From Phycisphaeraceae bacterium (lineage in GTDB: Bacteria; Planctomycetota; Phycisphaerae; Phycisphaerales; Phycisphaeraceae), in NCBI GenBank assembly GCA_028277745.1, contig JANQFR010000067.1:1-64000 (forward strand): a DNA stretch of 64,000 nt. The letters run 5' to 3'. The notes below the pieces were generated by a model. It ran no database searches and had not been told where the DNA came from. It saw only the letters and a program-made list of their open reading frames with translations. This document shows positions 8,564 to 18,100 of this stretch, piece by piece; the first letter of the stretch is position 1, and the number at the start of each line of letters is the position of its first letter. A program made the translations under genes and the position numbers.

Positions 8564-9483
8564 GACAGGAGTCCTCCTTCAAAGATGAGAGTGCGATGGA
8601 ACAAGACAACTTGTTGCGTCAATGAACTCGAAACGGGGGACGCCCCAATGGGGGCTGCTACGGGCGAGATGGCTTTGGCGCCGGACAAGGGGGCGACGCC
8701 GGTCGGCTCTTCCAGTCCCGCAACAAATGGCTGACCCGTGACATCGGTAAAAGCGTCGGAGTCGCTGCTGATACGGATCGCGTCGAGTTGCCCGCCTCCC
8801 ATCCCGCCGACGGTGATGCGGTCAATGCTGCCGTTGCCGATGGTTGCAGAGAAAAGGTCAGGCTTGGGCAGCGGCGCGAGAAGATCGGGGTTAATCCACG
8901 CAGCAAACCCTTTATCCGGGCTTCTGGGGCTGTAAACGATCCGATAGAGGATCAGTGTTGGCTTGCCGGCCTGGATGGCCCCGGCGGCTCGTTTTTTGTC
9001 TTTTCCGCCGATCCGATAGACCAGATCGACCTTGTCAGAGTCGGCTTCAGCAATGATCGCCTGTGCGCTGAAAGTAGAGTGGGTTAACCCGGTGTTGAAT
9101 CCCAAGCCGGCTGCGCCTCCCGCGGGGACCTGAATGAGGAAAGTTCCCCACACCTCGTTCCGGAGACTGGAAGCGAGCGGGCGGTGGACCACCCGTCCCT
9201 CGGAGTGTGTCATTTTCAGCATGTGGCTTTTGCCGCCCTGCTCGAGGTTGTGGTTGATCGCAGCCGGCGCTCTCAGGTCACCGGGCACAACCCGGACCAT
9301 CGCGGTATCACCCGTCCAGGACGAGCCGGCTTCAAACCCTTCACCGCCGCTTTGATCTCGCAATTGACCGGTGCGGACATCGTTAAAGTCCGCGTGAACC
9401 GACTCCGCCAGCGAAATCTGAGTCCCGGTCAGTGTCAGGGTAATCGCGGTAACCAGAGCAGATAAAGACGTGCGATGGGGCAT
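8551..9483 (-). CDS. Secreted paralogue of the PEP-CTERM protein lacking the sorting signal
   Basis: The first gene of the leftward operon, 310 residues, with a signal peptide (residues 1-27). The body is clearly paralogous to the next gene: WGTFLIQ versus WGSFLVN, AGLGFNTG versus AGLGFNNP, AAWINPDLLAPLP versus DAWVNPDLTSPLP, and AFTDVTGQPF versus AFEEVTGLPI. After that point the downstream paralogue has PEP-CTERM, while this protein continues with an unrelated tail (EEPTGVAPLSGAKAISPV and onward) that runs into the start of the next gene. It is therefore probably a released, not anchored, carbohydrate-binding partner. The tail may be a frameshift or read-through product. The promoter is at 9544-9571. 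Confidence 0.8.
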   Translation of the reverse strand: MPHRTSLSALVTAITLTLTGTQISLAESVHADFNDVRTGQLRDQSGGEGFEAGSSWTGDTAMVRVVPGDLRAPAAINHNLEQGGKSHMLKMTHSEGRVVHRPLASSLRNEVWGTFLIQVPAGGAAGLGFNTGLTHSTFSAQAIIAEADSDKVDLVYRIGGKDKKRAAGAIQAGKPTLILYRIVYSPRSPDKGFAAWINPDLLAPLPKPDLFSATIGNGSIDRITVGGMGGGQLDAIRISSDSDAFTDVTGQPFVAGLEEPTGVAPLSGAKAISPVAAPIGASPVSSSLTQQVVLFHRTLIFEGGLLSCRF

Positions 9484-9543
9484 GAGTCGGTCTACCCATA
9501 TATGAATCAGAGCCTTGACGGCGGGATGGAAACCTTTACGATG

Positions 9544-9571
9544 ATTATATCGGAAACGTTTCCCATTGCAA
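9544..9571 (-). promoter_or_regulatory. Promoter of the leftward polysaccharide operon
   Basis: On the minus strand, TTGCAA (9566-9571) and a perfect TATAAT (9544-9549) are separated by 16 bases, a sigma-70-type arrangement. Transcription would start about 55 bases before the first gene's ATG at 9483. The spacer contains the LacI-type palindrome, so a bound repressor would cover the promoter core. Confidence 0.7.
9552..9563. promoter_or_regulatory. LacI-family operator
   Basis: GGAAACGTTTCC is a perfect 12-base palindrome with the central CG and AAACGTTT core typical of LacI/GalR-family operators. It lies exactly between the -35 and -10 of the leftward promoter and 80 bases upstream of the GH36 ATG, so it may serve both directions. 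The likely ligand is the LacI protein encoded at 4126-5187. Confidence 0.75.
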
Positions 9572-9642
9572 GAGGCCGGATTCTTGTTTTTGCCCGGCCA
9601 GTCATCCGGCCGATCCGCCGCCTACCCGTTCGTCAGAAAGCC

Positions 9643-11706
9643 ATGAAACACAAGACTTCTTCTCTCAGCACCCGCCAAACTGCCGCTACTAAGCCTTCAT
9701 ATGGCAACCAGCCGACCGAGGTTCTTGAACTGACTGGCCAAGACATGACTGATGGGGCCGGGCTTGTTAGCAAAATGTTTTCCGGAGCCCCGGATAAGCA
9801 GGGGGTGCTGATGCGGCTGCCGATGAAACTGCCCGACTTCGGTGAGGCGTGTTACTACGCCTGCTCACAAAAACACGACCCGCTGGGGCAGGCGAACGGC
9901 TACTGGCCCGGCGGCGCCAATCGGATGCAGGCGTTGCGCGTTGACGATTTCACCGACCTGACCCACGGCGGGTTACTGCTGCTGCTGCGACTGGCCGATG
10001 ACCGACACCTTGCGCTGGCGCCGGTCGCGGGGGAGATGGCCGTCGCGTATTTCACGAGTCACCAGCAAAGGCTGCACCTGGAAGTTTCGACCTGGGGAAC
10101 CGCCCCGATCGAGGGCAACCTGCCTCTGATCGCCTGGGGCGTTGGCCACAGCCCATGGGACGCGGTGCGGCGGGCATGGGGGCCGATCTTCCAACACGCT
10201 CAACTCGGCAAGGCGACCCAGCCCCGTTCAGCCAAGACTTACCCCGAGATGTTCACTTACCTGGGGTGGTGCACCTGGGAGCAATACAAGTCCGATATTC
10301 ACGAAACGATGCTGCTTGAAGCGTTGGAGCATATCGAGACGTCGGGCCTGCCGATCCGCTACGCCCTGTTCGATGACGGTCATTTGCACCACACCAAAGA
10401 TCGGCGGTTGTTGAGCCTGGAGACCAACGCCGAGAAGTTTCCCAACGGATGGGGCAACCTGCTGGCTCGGCGTGGCGAGAACCTGATGTGGTTCGGACTC
10501 TGGCTGAACTTCAACGGCTATTGGCGGGCCATCGCAGAGGCGAATCAGATGGGCGATCTCAATGATCACCTTGCTCCGATCCCACGCGGCGACTTGAAAC
10601 CGGCGGAAGGCTTCATCCATGCGTTTGCGTTCTATGACGCGATGATCGGCGCCGCCCAGGCCGCAGGGTTCGACTTTGTGAAGGTGGATGACCAAGCCCA
10701 GGGGCTACAGCAATACCAGGGTGTGGCCCGCCCGGTAAGGCAGGCGGCTGAGAACAGTCAGGCCCTTGAAGCGGCTTGTGCGCACCACGACCAGGGCCTG
10801 ATTAACTGCATGGCTCACAACAGCGTCTGTCTCTTCAACACACGGCATTCCGCGGTGACGCGCTGCAGCGAGGATTACAAGGTCAACGATCTCTGGCGAG
10901 CCAAAGCGCACCTGCACAACTCGTTCGCCAACATGCTCTGGTTCGGCCCGACGGTGTGGGGCGACCACGACATGTTTCACAGCAACGATCCGCTGGCCGG
11001 CCGCGCGATGGCGATCTCCAAGGCGATGAGCGGCGGGCCGATCTACGTCTCCGACGACCCGACGGACTTTGACCCCGCCAACATCTGGCCGCTTTGTCTT
11101 CAGGATGGCAAACTGCTGAGGCCTCTGGCTCCCGCGATGCCGCTTCCCGACAGCGTCTACCTCAATCCATTCAAGCAGGCGGAAGCGTACCGGACCGTGG
11201 CGCCGTTGCCGAATGAGGCCGCGGCGTTTGCGTTGTTCAACTTGACTCACCCCGAGGCGCCGGTGACCTGCGCCGTTGGGTTTGACGATTATGTTGCGGC
11301 AGCCGATCTGCTTGACGATGGTCAGGAATGGACAACGCCGGCCGAGGGCGTTTTGTTTTACGACTGGCATACCGCCGCGGTCCAGAGGCTGATGCCCGGC
11401 GAAGCGTCCGAGCCGATCGCGATGGAAGCTTTCGATTGCCGGCTGATCCTTGCCACCCCGATCCGACACGGCTGGTCGGTGATCGGTCGCCCCGACAAGT
11501 TTCTCTCTCCCGCCGCGGTGTCGGTGCGCTTCGTCTCGGCGGACGAGTTGATCCTCAACATGCCCGAATCAGCGCCAATCGTCATTTGGAGCGAAACCGC
11601 GTTCATCCATGATGGACAGGCTCCCATCACCTCGATCTCTACAAACCTGTGGCGGATCGACCTGCCCGACATGCCGAAGCCGGTCTCACTGCGTTTGTCC
11701 CGGTGA
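9643..11706 (+). CDS. GH36-like enzyme of the raffinose synthase/Sip1 family
   Basis: A 687-residue protein resembling the plant-type raffinose synthase/seed imbibition branch of GH36. Catalytic-site motifs are FVKVDDQ (Asp349, candidate nucleophile), RCSEDY (Asp411, candidate acid/base), WGDHDMFHS and SGGPIYVSD. Bacterial members are usually alpha-galactosidases; whether this one hydrolyses or transfers alpha-galactose cannot be read off. No signal peptide is apparent, so it is probably cytoplasmic and acts on imported oligosaccharides. The ATG at 9643 is chosen over an in-frame one at 9475, because the earlier start would put the LacI operator and divergent promoter inside the gene. It is transcribed divergently from the GH16 operon. 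Confidence 0.85.
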   Translation: MKHKTSSLSTRQTAATKPSYGNQPTEVLELTGQDMTDGAGLVSKMFSGAPDKQGVLMRLPMKLPDFGEACYYACSQKHDPLGQANGYWPGGANRMQALRVDDFTDLTHGGLLLLLRLADDRHLALAPVAGEMAVAYFTSHQQRLHLEVSTWGTAPIEGNLPLIAWGVGHSPWDAVRRAWGPIFQHAQLGKATQPRSAKTYPEMFTYLGWCTWEQYKSDIHETMLLEALEHIETSGLPIRYALFDDGHLHHTKDRRLLSLETNAEKFPNGWGNLLARRGENLMWFGLWLNFNGYWRAIAEANQMGDLNDHLAPIPRGDLKPAEGFIHAFAFYDAMIGAAQAAGFDFVKVDDQAQGLQQYQGVARPVRQAAENSQALEAACAHHDQGLINCMAHNSVCLFNTRHSAVTRCSEDYKVNDLWRAKAHLHNSFANMLWFGPTVWGDHDMFHSNDPLAGRAMAISKAMSGGPIYVSDDPTDFDPANIWPLCLQDGKLLRPLAPAMPLPDSVYLNPFKQAEAYRTVAPLPNEAAAFALFNLTHPEAPVTCAVGFDDYVAAADLLDDGQEWTTPAEGVLFYDWHTAAVQRLMPGEASEPIAMEAFDCRLILATPIRHGWSVIGRPDKFLSPAAVSVRFVSADELILNMPESAPIVIWSETAFIHDGQAPITSISTNLWRIDLPDMPKPVSLRLSR

Positions 11707-12129
11707 TTGATGCAAACGCCATTCAAGAGATCAGGCTTGTACGCAAGGCATAGCCCGCCGTGTTCTGTGCGTCCCTGACGGCTACCGGGGGATGCCGACG
11801 ATCGCCAAGGGAGCCGGGTGTCGCGGCTGAGATTCTTTCGACACCCCAAGCAACGTCGCTCCGGGGGGTTGGGCATGAAGAGTTTTGCCTATCGCTCGCC
11901 CCGCCAGAACAAGCGTTCTGTGAAGACCCGGCTTAACCTGGCGTCTTGACAGACAAACACCCCGGATTCAGGTGCGTCTGGCCAAGTTCAGGAAACCCAC
12001 ACGGCGTCTCAATAGTGGGGATTTGTCACCGGATTAGTCATTTTTACACATATTGGTCCGGTATGATGAAACAATCATTCCGTGGCATCGTCTGAATTGT
12101 GGGTCGGGTAAGATTTCGGGAAAAATCGC
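11707..12129. other. Intergenic stretch before the giant TPR operon
   Basis: Apart from the inverted repeat at 11816-11846, no gene is convincing. A 24-residue basic frame starting near 11874 lacks support. Near the operon, ACCGGA (12028-12033) and TCCGGT (12057-12062) form widely spaced inverted half-sites in an AT-richer patch that probably contains the promoter, but no clear -35/-10 pair stands out. Confidence 0.4.
11816..11846. repeat. Inverted repeat downstream of the GH36 gene
   Basis: Eight-base arms GGGTGTCG (11816-11823) and CGACACCC (11839-11846) enclose a 15-base loop. It starts 110 bases after the GH36 stop. No T-run follows on the plus strand, so it is not a canonical intrinsic terminator. 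It may stabilise the mRNA 3' end or be a protein site. Confidence 0.4.
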
Positions 12130-15100
12130 ATGAATTTACGCTCGTTGGTGGTGATCGGGGCCTTGGGAAGCCTTTTGGTCTGGGTGGCGACCGATTCTTC
12201 ACTGGCTCAAACGAGCGATGGAGAAGTGGTCGGGGTGGTTTCGCCCGCCGAACTGCCCGCGAAAGCTCAACGCTATTACGACGCGTTGAGAAGATCGCCG
12301 CAGCCGGGTTTGATTTTCGAGCGATTCTGCGATGCGTGGCTCGCCGACCGCTCGGCGGAGGACTTAGAGGGCTTTCTCCGGCGGCAGAGCGAGGCGGGCG
12401 ACCCGGCGGACCAGCTCATCCTTGGTTTCTATTTCGCGCGAGAGGGCCGGAACGTCGAGGCGATCCGAGTATTTCGGGAAACCCTGGAGCATCACCCCGG
12501 ACAGGCGTCGGCCTGGTTTTTCAAGGCGGAGATCGAGGCGGCGACACTGGACTTTGAGACCGCCTTGTCCGACTTGGAGTCCGCCGCCGCGGCCGGGCCT
12601 CACGACGCGCTGGCCGCGGACATCGCCGAATTACAGGGCCGGCTGCTGGTGCGGATCGGCCGGCGTGACGAAGGGCTCGCCGCGTGGGCCAAGCTGCTTG
12701 AGCGGCGCCCTGATGATCCCGAAGTTTACGAAAACCTCATCGTCATTCAGGTGGAGGAAGGCTTATTTGATCCGGCCATCGAAACCCTTGACCGGCTGAT
12801 CGAACGCACCGCGGACCCGCAGAAAAAAGTCGGCCGCCAGCTCTGGCGCGGCGACGTGCTGCAACAGGCCGGACGAAAAAACGCCGCGATCACGGTCTAC
12901 GAAGCTGCGCTGGATCAGGTCGGCAGCGGCGGCTGGCTCGAACGTCAGATCCTGTCGCAGATCGAGCAGGTGTACCGCCGGGATCAGGAACTCGACCGTT
13001 TCGCTGAGCGATTAGCCGAGCTCTCCTCGGAGCGCCCCGGACGCGTCGAACTGGCTCGGCGACGGGCCAGGGTGCTCACTGAACTGGGCGAAACCGCGGA
13101 GTCGATCGAACAATGGAAGGCGTTGCTGGAACGCGTGCCAGGCGATCGCGAGCTGCGCAGCGAATTTGCCGACGTGCTCGCGGACGCGGACCGAACGCCG
13201 GAAGCGATTGATCTGATCGAGGTGCTGTTGGCCGATCGGCCGGACGATGGCGAAATGCGGCTTCGGCTCGCGGGGCTCTACAAAAAAGCAGACCGCGACG
13301 AGGACGCGGTAGAGCAGGTTCGGGCGTTTGTCGACGGTTCTGACGGTTCCCTGTCGTCGGTGGTGCGTGCGGCGCGGACGCTCGAACGACTGGAATTGAA
13401 AGAGCCCGCTGAAGCGCTGCTGCGTCAGCACGCCGAGCGGAACCCGGTCGACCCGGGAGCTGGCAAGGCGCTGGCCGAGTTGCTGTACCGCATCGGTCAA
13501 CAAGACGAAGCGGTGGCGATGTGGCGGGCCATGGCCGAGACGGCCGACGGCTCAGCCGACCTCCTCGATGCGGCTCGGGCACTGTCGTCGCGCGGGCAGG
13601 CCCAGCCGGCCCAGGAAGCCCTGCTGGGACGGGTTGAAGCCTTTGCCGACGACCCGGAGGTGCTTGGCGCCTTGGCGGAGGTTTCGTTGCGCAGCGGCGA
13701 GCCGGCGGCGGCGACGCCATGGTTGCGGCCGTGGGTGCGGGCGATCGAGGACACCGAGTCTCTGGAGCGAGCCGTGGACACCGCGGCTCGCGTGGCCCGC
13801 GCGTCCGAATTGGACGACGATCTGATCCGGGAACTGACCGAAGCGACCGCCGAATCCCGGGCGGACGGCGAAACGTGGCTGCTCGCGAATCTGCACGAGC
13901 AACGCGGCGACACCCCCGCCGCCGACGCGACCCTGGAGCAGGCTGGGGACGACAGCGAAGCGCTGATCCGCGCCCGCGTGGGCTTGTTGAAAGGAAGGGG
14001 CGACTACGCCCAGGCGGCCGAAACACTACGCGTCCTTGTCGATCGGCCCGGCGGCACACGGTCGGTGTTGCTGCGTGAGTTGATCGATCTGTACGCCAAA
14101 GACCTCAGGATCGACGAGGCCCTGATGTGGGTCGAGCGGTGGAAACAGGCGTCGCCCGGCAGCATCAGTCCCTGGCTGCGCCAGGCGTCGCTGCTCGAAG
14201 GCGAAGGAAAGGACAAACAATCCACCGAGGTCCTCGAACGGGCGTCGCGACAATTCCCTGATGATGTCTCGGTGGCGTCCACGCTTGCCGAGGCGTACGC
14301 GCAGCAGGGCCGAGAGTCCGACGCGCGGCGGGTCTACTGGCGTTTGTACGATGCTTCGGAATCCACCGCTGGGAAGTTGTCCTGGGCCCGAAAGCTGGCT
14401 GAACTGACGCGCTACAGCGATCGGGGCGAGGATTTGATCCATCAATTCGAGCAACGCCGCGATCAGGATCGCAACAACATCGAGCCGTACCTTGCGCTGG
14501 CCGAGGTCTACCGGGTCCTAAACCGGTACGAAGAACGACGGGCGTCGCTGATGGAAGCGGCCCGTGTGCAGCCGGAGAACTTGGAACTGCTCCTGACGAT
14601 CGCGCGGACCGAGCAACAAGCGGGCGATCTGGAACAGGCGGCCGCGACCTTGCGGCGAGCCATGCCGCTGGACCAGAACGGCCGGGTGCGTCAGCAATTG
14701 GCTTCGCTACATGTCTACCTCGGCCAGCCCGACCGGGCGATGGCGCTGCTCAACGACCCGGAGAGCGGGAGCCTGACGCCGGAAGAAGCCATGCGGTTCG
14801 CCGATGCCTTGATGGCTCAGGACGACTGGGAATCTGCCGCGGCGTTCCTGACGCCGCGGGTCGAGGCGGAGCCCGACGACTACCGGTTAGCCTACCTCTA
14901 TGGTGTGGCGTTAAATGAATCGCTGCAGACCGAAACGGCGACGTCGGTGTTCCTGTCGGTCCTGGACATCAACCAGGAACGGCCCTCTACGGGCGCGGCG
15001 CCTCAGGACCCGTTCGCGGCCTACACCCAGATGCTCCAGCGGATGATGCCCGCCGATGCGATGGCGTTGATCCGCCAGCAATGGGCCAGCCACCGCGCCG

Positions 15101-18100
15101 CCAGCTATCGGCGACGAGGTATGCACACGATGTACAGCGGCGGATCGGGTGTGCCGCAGGTCGTCACGCTGCCGGTTTCCTACACCGACGCCCATTCGCT
15201 GGCGATCGCGCATCTTCGGTTGATCGCGGAAGACTCCGACGAAGCCTATCGGGACGAATTGACCGCCGCGATGCAGGGACGGGGCGTGCGTTTGGCGCAC
15301 GTCTTGATGGACATGACTTCCAACCCGCACGGCGGCGTCGAGCTGACGCCGGACATCGTCGAGAAGCATCGTGATGAGCCCGCGGTCCTGGCCCTGGGGA
15401 TCATGATGGCGGGTTGGGGAAGGGATCAACTGGACCCCGAGTTGCTGGAACACGGAATCGAGCAGTTTGCCGAGGAATGGCCGGAACTGGCTTTGATGGC
15501 CTCGCTGGGGCTGTTGGGCCAAGCCGACGACGCCCAGGCGGCCGAGATGTGGCCGGGGATTGAGCAACAGCTTGATCGTATCGATGAGCCGACCGAATTG
15601 ATGATTCCCGCGCTGGCGTCCTACACCGGGGCGATGCCCCAACAAGGCCAGTCTGTCACGCTCTCTGACGAGCAGCGGCGCGTGCTGACGGCCAAGCTCC
15701 GGCAGTGGTATCTCGCGATGGATGCCAACAGCCAATATCGACCTTGGCTGATGCAGTCGATCATCAGCTCCATGTTGGAGTCTGAAGACTGGGCGGCACT
15801 GGGTCAATTCATCGCCGCGGAAACCCGGAGGCATCGCGAAAGAAACGCCGGACGGGCGACGGGCCGGCAAGCCGCACAGATGCGCATGATGATGCGGCAG
15901 AGGCAAGGCGTGATCCAGGAATTGAACTTCCCCCCGGACTCGCTCGCATCGATTCCCGGGGAGTTGACCGGTGTCCTGGGCGGCCAGCGAAACATGTACG
16001 GGATGACCTTCACGGTCGATCATGAAGCCCTGCTGGGCGAGCTTCCCCAGGACGCCCCACCGCTCTTGCGCGCCCTGATCGCGGGAGCGGCGGAGGACGG
16101 CGACACGTTGACCGCGGAGTTGGACGCCATCTTGACCGGTCCGCAGCCCACGCTCGATGCGTTCCTGGCGCGGGCCGCGTGGGAAGGCCGCGAAGGGAGC
16201 CCGGCCGAGGCGGCCAAACGGTTGATCCGCGCATCGTATCTGCCGATGAGCCGCGCCGACCGGCGGGTCGTCGATGGCGCGACGGTGGCTTATGCTTTGG
16301 CGTCGGACGACGATCTGTCCGATGAGATCAAGTCCTCGGCCCAGCGTGCAGCGCTGCGGCTGCGGCAGTCAGCGGTCACCTACGAAGACCGCTCAGCCGT
16401 GGTCGAAGCGCTGGAAGACCTGGGGCTTGAGGAGGAAGCCGAGCGGATGGAGGAACGACTGGCGTCTGCGCCGTCGTCGCAGACGAGCATGGTGAGAGGG
16501 TTCGTCCAGACCCGGTCACTCTCGGGCACGGACCGCATCCGTGACCTGCTGGCCGAGGGGCGGCGGGAAGACGCCGTGAAACTCGCTCACCGCGAGGTCC
16601 AGACGTTGGCTCAAAACATGATGGGCGGCAACGTGTGGATGCTTCAGAATTCCGACGCCCGAAACCTGCTGAACATGGTGCGCAGCCGGGACATGGTCGA
16701 CGAGGTGATCGCCGAGGCCGATCCCGGCAGCCAGGCCCGCGGGCAACGGCGGGTGATGTTCGGCGTGGTCCTTGAAGTACTGGATCAAACCGACCGGGCG
16801 GCCGAGGTTTACCGGGCCAGTCTGGCCGATCGGCCAGACGCGGGGGCGGCGAGCCAGTTATTCATGATCGAGCTGAAGCGTGACGACCCGGCCGCCGCCG
16901 CCGCCGTGCTGTCCGCCCTGCCTTCCCGCATGATGGCGTCGATCGGCAATCAGCTCGTGCAGCAGTTCCACTACCGGGCCAACAACGATCCGCTATTCGT
17001 TCTGAGTCTGGCCGAGGCGGCCGCCCTTTGGATCGAAGCGTCTGACGACCCCGAATCGTTACCCGCCAACTGGACGACGAACCTCTGGCACTGGCTCACC
17101 AACAATCAACACTACAGCGGGCGATCGCTGCCACATCTTTACAACGCCAAGGCTCGGGCAAATGATGACGCCAAATCGAAGCCCATCTTCGACGTGGACC
17201 TGCAACAAAAACGTCTCGTCGCTCACGACCGCCTGGCCGGGGCGCTGCTGCGTATCCCGTCCGTCGCGCCCGACGCGGCGGCCCGCCTCGCGCTCAGCGC
17301 CGAGCTGCGCGGCCAACCCCTCGAAGAGTACATCGGCCACATCGAAACCGCCTTACAACACAAGCCCAGCCGCGGCGGCGTCCACACCATTTCCTACTCT
17401 TATTCACGCCAATACCAGCCGGATGTGCTGCCGCTTCGATCGGCCGCCGAAGCCCTAGCGCTTTACGCCGCCCGCCACGGTCAACCCGACCGCGTCGAGG
17501 CCGTGGCCCAGACCTTACGCTCTCAACGGCGCAAGAGCGAGGCCGAACGTCTTGAAGCGATCCACGCCCTGCACGCCGCGCCGCCCGAAACGTTCCTCGC
17601 CGCGGTCGAAACATGGATCAGACTCAATCGACGCCCGCCCGGATCGGCTTCACCCGCGATGCGTCCTGTCATCGACGCCTGGATCGATGACGGGCGGCCC
17701 GAAATCGCGTTGGAGCCGGTCCTCCTGGAGGTCGTCAAACGCGATCAGCATGGCTCGAACGATTTGATCATTTCGATGATGCGGTACGCCAGTGAGCTGG
17801 CCGAGCGTGACGGCTCCTCCGCCGCGAGCGAGTGCCTCGAACGTTTCGCCACCGTCTACATCGGCCCGGCGGACAAGCGGGTCGAGTTGATCAACAAGCA
17901 TTTCAGCAACCAAGGCTGGAGACCGAACTCGCTCAACGGCAAGATGCAACTCTACACGCAGTCCCTGGCGCAGGCCTTCGAGAACCCTCGGCTCGTCTGG
18001 GCTGCGCTCGACCAGCTTGCCCCGTTCGCCGCCTCGACTCAAGCCACGCACAACGTCAACTACAACCACCGGGTCTATGAAGTATTTGACAACATGCTTG

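Noticed and set aside
9475-9642. An earlier ATG for the GH36 gene
   Set aside because: It would place the operator and the divergent promoter inside the coding region, and the extra residues are low in family likeness.
12019-12074. A promoter for the giant TPR operon (TTGTCA with ACATAT, or TATGAT at 12062)
   Set aside because: Neither pair has good spacing and match at both boxes; only a general promoter region can be suggested.
14911-16023. Long antisense frames within the TPR gene, here and at 19573-20613 and 13076-14059
   Set aside because: They are products of high GC and codon bias, with no domains and composition typical of antisense shadows.
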